In this document: piece by piece, positions 5,544 through 7,213 of the stretch | How positions within the stretch are numbered: the first letter of the stretch is position 1 | Layout: each line of letters begins with the position of its first letter | Origin: Spartobacteria bacterium | Lineage (GTDB): Bacteria > Verrucomicrobiota > Verrucomicrobiae > Chthoniobacterales > UBA6821 | Length of the DNA: 7,213 bases | Direction: 5' to 3' | Assembly (NCBI GenBank): GCA_003136515.1 | Contig: PLEU01000170.1 | Span: 10,160-17,372 of the forward strand | Translations under genes and position numbers: made by a program | The notes under the pieces: generated by a model | The model's database searches: none | The model's input: the letters and a program-made list of their open reading frames with translations, nothing else | What the model was told of the DNA's origin: nothing

Positions 5544-6651
5544 AATAGACTTCGACCGGAGAACGCTTTCCGTCCTCCGCACTGCGAAAGCATGCGGCTT
5601 CGATACCCAGCGTGGCTACCCGAAGATCCCAGACACCTCGATCGAGTGCTTGGAAAGCCTCTTCTGAGAAGCGAGTCGGCGGGGCCATACGCGACTTGAA
5701 GATCTCAATATTCTGACAGGCCCGCTTAACTTGATCATGGGGGGCTTCCTCTAGGATTTTTGCCGCTGCCTCCGCGAGTTCAGTACGATGACAGATCATG
5801 AGTAGGTCATTCCCGGCAGCCAGGCCGAGGCGGATCATGTCCTCGAATCCGTAGTGGTTCATGATGGCCCCCATGTCCAGATCGTCGGTCATGATTAGAC
5901 CCGAGAAGCCTATTTCTTCACGCAGCAATCTGGTGGTTACCGTGGGAGAGAGAGAAGCGGGAAGTCCGGAGGAGTCAAGTTCGGCAAAGGCGATGTGCCC
6001 GATCATCATGCTGTCAACGGCATCCGCACCGGAAGCAAAATGCCGGAAGACCTTTAGTTCATGAGCCTCGAGTTCTTTGAGCGGGCGGGGTAGGGCCGAA
6101 AGCTCATGGTGTGGATCGCTGGATGCCGACGAGTAACCCGGGAAGTGCTTGCCACAGGAAAGAATACCGGTGGCCTTCAGGGCACGGTTGAAAATTCCAG
6201 CCATCGTGATGACCTGTTCCGCTGTTGTCCCATAGCAGCGACCCCGTAGAGAATTATCGGCATCATCATCAAAGGCAATGTCCAGCACGGGGCAGAGATC
6301 GACGTTGAAGCCGAAGAGTCTCAATAACTCCCCGGTGAGTTCTCCGTGCAGCGCAATAAGTGATGGATCGCCCCTGTCGCGGAGTTGGCGGGCATTGGGC
6401 GGTTCATTGCCGAGAAGTTTGAGCCGGGAGACCCGACCTCCTTCCTGATCGATTGTGATGATGGGCTCGATCTCACTGAGTTCCCGAAGCTGATCAGTAA
6501 GATGGCGTAGCTGTGAGGGGCTTTCTATGTTTCTTCCAAAGAGAATGAAGCCTCCTGGCTGGATTCTCCGGATGAAATCGGCATAGTTGGAATCCAGAGT
6601 CGCGCCTGGAACGCCGAGGAGCAGGAGTTGACCGGGAGAGGGGCTTTTCAT
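5542..6651 (-). CDS. nagZ: Beta-N-acetylglucosaminidase NagZ (glycoside hydrolase family 3)
   Basis: NagZ removes terminal beta-1,4-linked GlcNAc from peptidoglycan fragments in cell-wall recycling. This 369-residue, single-domain GH3 protein has the family motifs in order: GGFILFGRN (33-41), IDQEGGRVSRL (67-77), PVLDIAFD (121-128), the NSLRGRCYG motif (133-141), KHFPG (168-172), D179-P-H181 (the Asp-His pair that acts as general acid/base in NagZ), MMIGHIAF (215-222) and MTDDLDMGAI (254-263), with D256 as the likely nucleophile. The usual KHFPGHG is KHFPGYS here, but the D-x-H dyad is kept, so activity is expected. No signal peptide is seen, so it is probably cytoplasmic. The ATG at 6651 has a weak GGACG-like site. 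It diverges from namZ across 50 bp and is convergent with the secreted-protein gene. Confidence 0.93.
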   Translation of the reverse strand: MKSPSPGQLLLLGVPGATLDSNYADFIRRIQPGGFILFGRNIESPSQLRHLTDQLRELSEIEPIITIDQEGGRVSRLKLLGNEPPNARQLRDRGDPSLIALHGELTGELLRLFGFNVDLCPVLDIAFDDDADNSLRGRCYGTTAEQVITMAGIFNRALKATGILSCGKHFPGYSSASSDPHHELSALPRPLKELEAHELKVFRHFASGADAVDSMMIGHIAFAELDSSGLPASLSPTVTTRLLREEIGFSGLIMTDDLDMGAIMNHYGFEDMIRLGLAAGNDLLMICHRTELAEAAAKILEEAPHDQVKRACQNIEIFKSRMAPPTRFSEEAFQALDRGVWDLRVATLGIEAACFRSAEDGKRSPVEVY

Positions 6652-6701
6652 AGCGTCCGACGAAACCAGAAAATCTTTTTTCTGACGAAACGATTCTCAT
6701 C
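6652..6701. promoter_or_regulatory. Divergent nagZ-namZ promoter region with inverted and direct repeats
   Basis: Only 50 bp separate the two start codons. Inside lies a perfect inverted repeat CAGAAAA-TCTT-TTTTCTG (6667-6684), flanked by direct copies of GACGAAAC at 6659-6666 and 6684-6691. Symmetry at the centre of so short a divergent region suggests a shared operator, or promoters that overlap each other or the coding sequences. No clear -35/-10 pair is visible for either gene. Confidence 0.45.
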
Positions 6702-7213
6702 ATGATCCGCATTCTCCCTAAAAGCCTTTTGGCTCCCCTTCTTTATTTCGCCCTTGGCATCTTCCAGCTTCCCTCTCTTCATGCGGTGGAGTTGGGAATC
6801 GATGTCCTCCAAAAAAATAATTTCGATCTCCTTCGCGGCAAGCGTGTGGGACTCGTGACCAATCAGACTGGCGTGAACTCTTCCGGAGTGAAGACCCGCC
6901 TTATTCTTCGCAAGCACGTGAATCTTGTGGCTCTTTACACACCGGAGCATGGTCTGGACGGGACTGAAAAGGCCGGGGTCGAGGTTCGTTCCCGACGTGA
7001 TCCCTTGACGGGGCTCAAGGCCTACTCACTCTATGGCGACACGCGCAAACCGACGCCCCAGATGCTGGAGGGAATTGATGTGCTGGTCTTTGATATGCAG
7101 GATATTGGCTGCCGTAGTTACACCTACATCAGCACGATGGGGAAATGCCTCGAAGCGTGCGGCGAGCAGGGGAAGGAATTTGTCGTGCTAGACCGCCCCA
7201 ATCCGCTCGGCGG
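6702..7213 (+). CDS. namZ: Exo-beta-N-acetylmuramidase NamZ (DUF1343), 3' part cut off by window edge
   Basis: 170 codons are visible from the ATG at 6702 and no stop is reached. The N-terminus is a Sec signal peptide (MIRILPKS, hydrophobic LLAPLLYFALGIFQL, likely cleavage after LHA at residue 28), so the enzyme is exported. The mature start VELGIDVLQKNNF, GKRVGLVTNQTGV (46-58), YTPEHG (79-84), SLYGDTRKPT (109-118), IDVLVFDMQDIG (125-136), YTYIST (140-145) and LDRPNPLGG at the edge are typical of DUF1343/NamZ. The family releases terminal MurNAc from glycan ends, acting alternately with NagZ; Glu82 in PEHG is a likely active-site acid. Divergence from nagZ supports a joint peptidoglycan recycling role. 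No strong ribosome binding site is seen. Full-length members are about 400 residues, so less than half is shown. Confidence 0.93.
   Translation, partial: MIRILPKSLLAPLLYFALGIFQLPSLHAVELGIDVLQKNNFDLLRGKRVGLVTNQTGVNSSGVKTRLILRKHVNLVALYTPEHGLDGTEKAGVEVRSRRDPLTGLKAYSLYGDTRKPTPQMLEGIDVLVFDMQDIGCRSYTYISTMGKCLEACGEQGKEFVVLDRPNPLG

Noticed and set aside
6648..6950. 100-codon minus-strand ORF overlapping namZ
   Set aside because: Antisense to the clearly coding signal peptide and NTNQTG-type region of namZ, and overlapping the divergent promoter region.

Overview
The window looks like chromosome of a free-living bacterium of moderate GC content. The best lineage guess is the Verrucomicrobiota/PVC group. 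That guess rests on a lysine-rich, histone-H1-like protein with a winged-helix tail, a NagZ carrying an unusual KHFPGYS loop, and a NamZ (DUF1343) gene. No rRNA or other decisive marker is present, so the lineage is an inference.

Layout. (1) Positions 1-1520, minus strand: two tandem transglutaminase-superfamily genes. The downstream one (1-628) runs off the left edge but clearly carries the N-terminal beta region and the GSCRDFA catalytic-cysteine motif. (2) 1725-2366: a long intergenic stretch with two hairpins and no convincing gene. (3) 2367-2780, minus: the small basic DNA-binding protein, with a candidate promoter upstream. (4) 2781-3289: mostly non-coding, with a short possible ribbon-helix-helix-like remnant just before the tRNA. 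(5) 3290-3361, plus: tRNA-Arg(CCU). (6) 3385-3640: a 256-bp gene-less element starting TGTC and ending GACA. Each end carries three copies of an ~18-bp motif in mutually inverted orientation, the terminal architecture of IS21-family elements, so this is probably an IS21-derived MITE or internally deleted copy. (7) 3879-4052, plus: a small single-pass membrane protein, preceded by alternative hairpins. (8) 4129-4854, plus: a multi-pass membrane protein ending in a PAS-like domain with no output domain. (9) 4983-5504, plus: a small secreted protein, ending in a U-tract terminator that overlaps the end of the convergent nagZ. (10) 5542-6651, minus: nagZ, diverging across only 50 bp from (11) namZ (6702 to the right edge).

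How the genes work together. NamZ (exported exo-N-acetylmuramidase) and NagZ (beta-N-acetylglucosaminidase, no visible signal peptide) act on alternating sugars of peptidoglycan glycans and form a cell-wall recycling pair. Their shared intergenic region holds an inverted repeat bracketed by direct repeats, a candidate shared operator. The two transglutaminase-like genes resemble those found beside ATP-grasp/alpha-E genes in predicted peptide-modification operons; whether such partners exist here lies outside the window. The strongest structural novelty is the gene-less IS21-like element 23 bp downstream of the tRNA.
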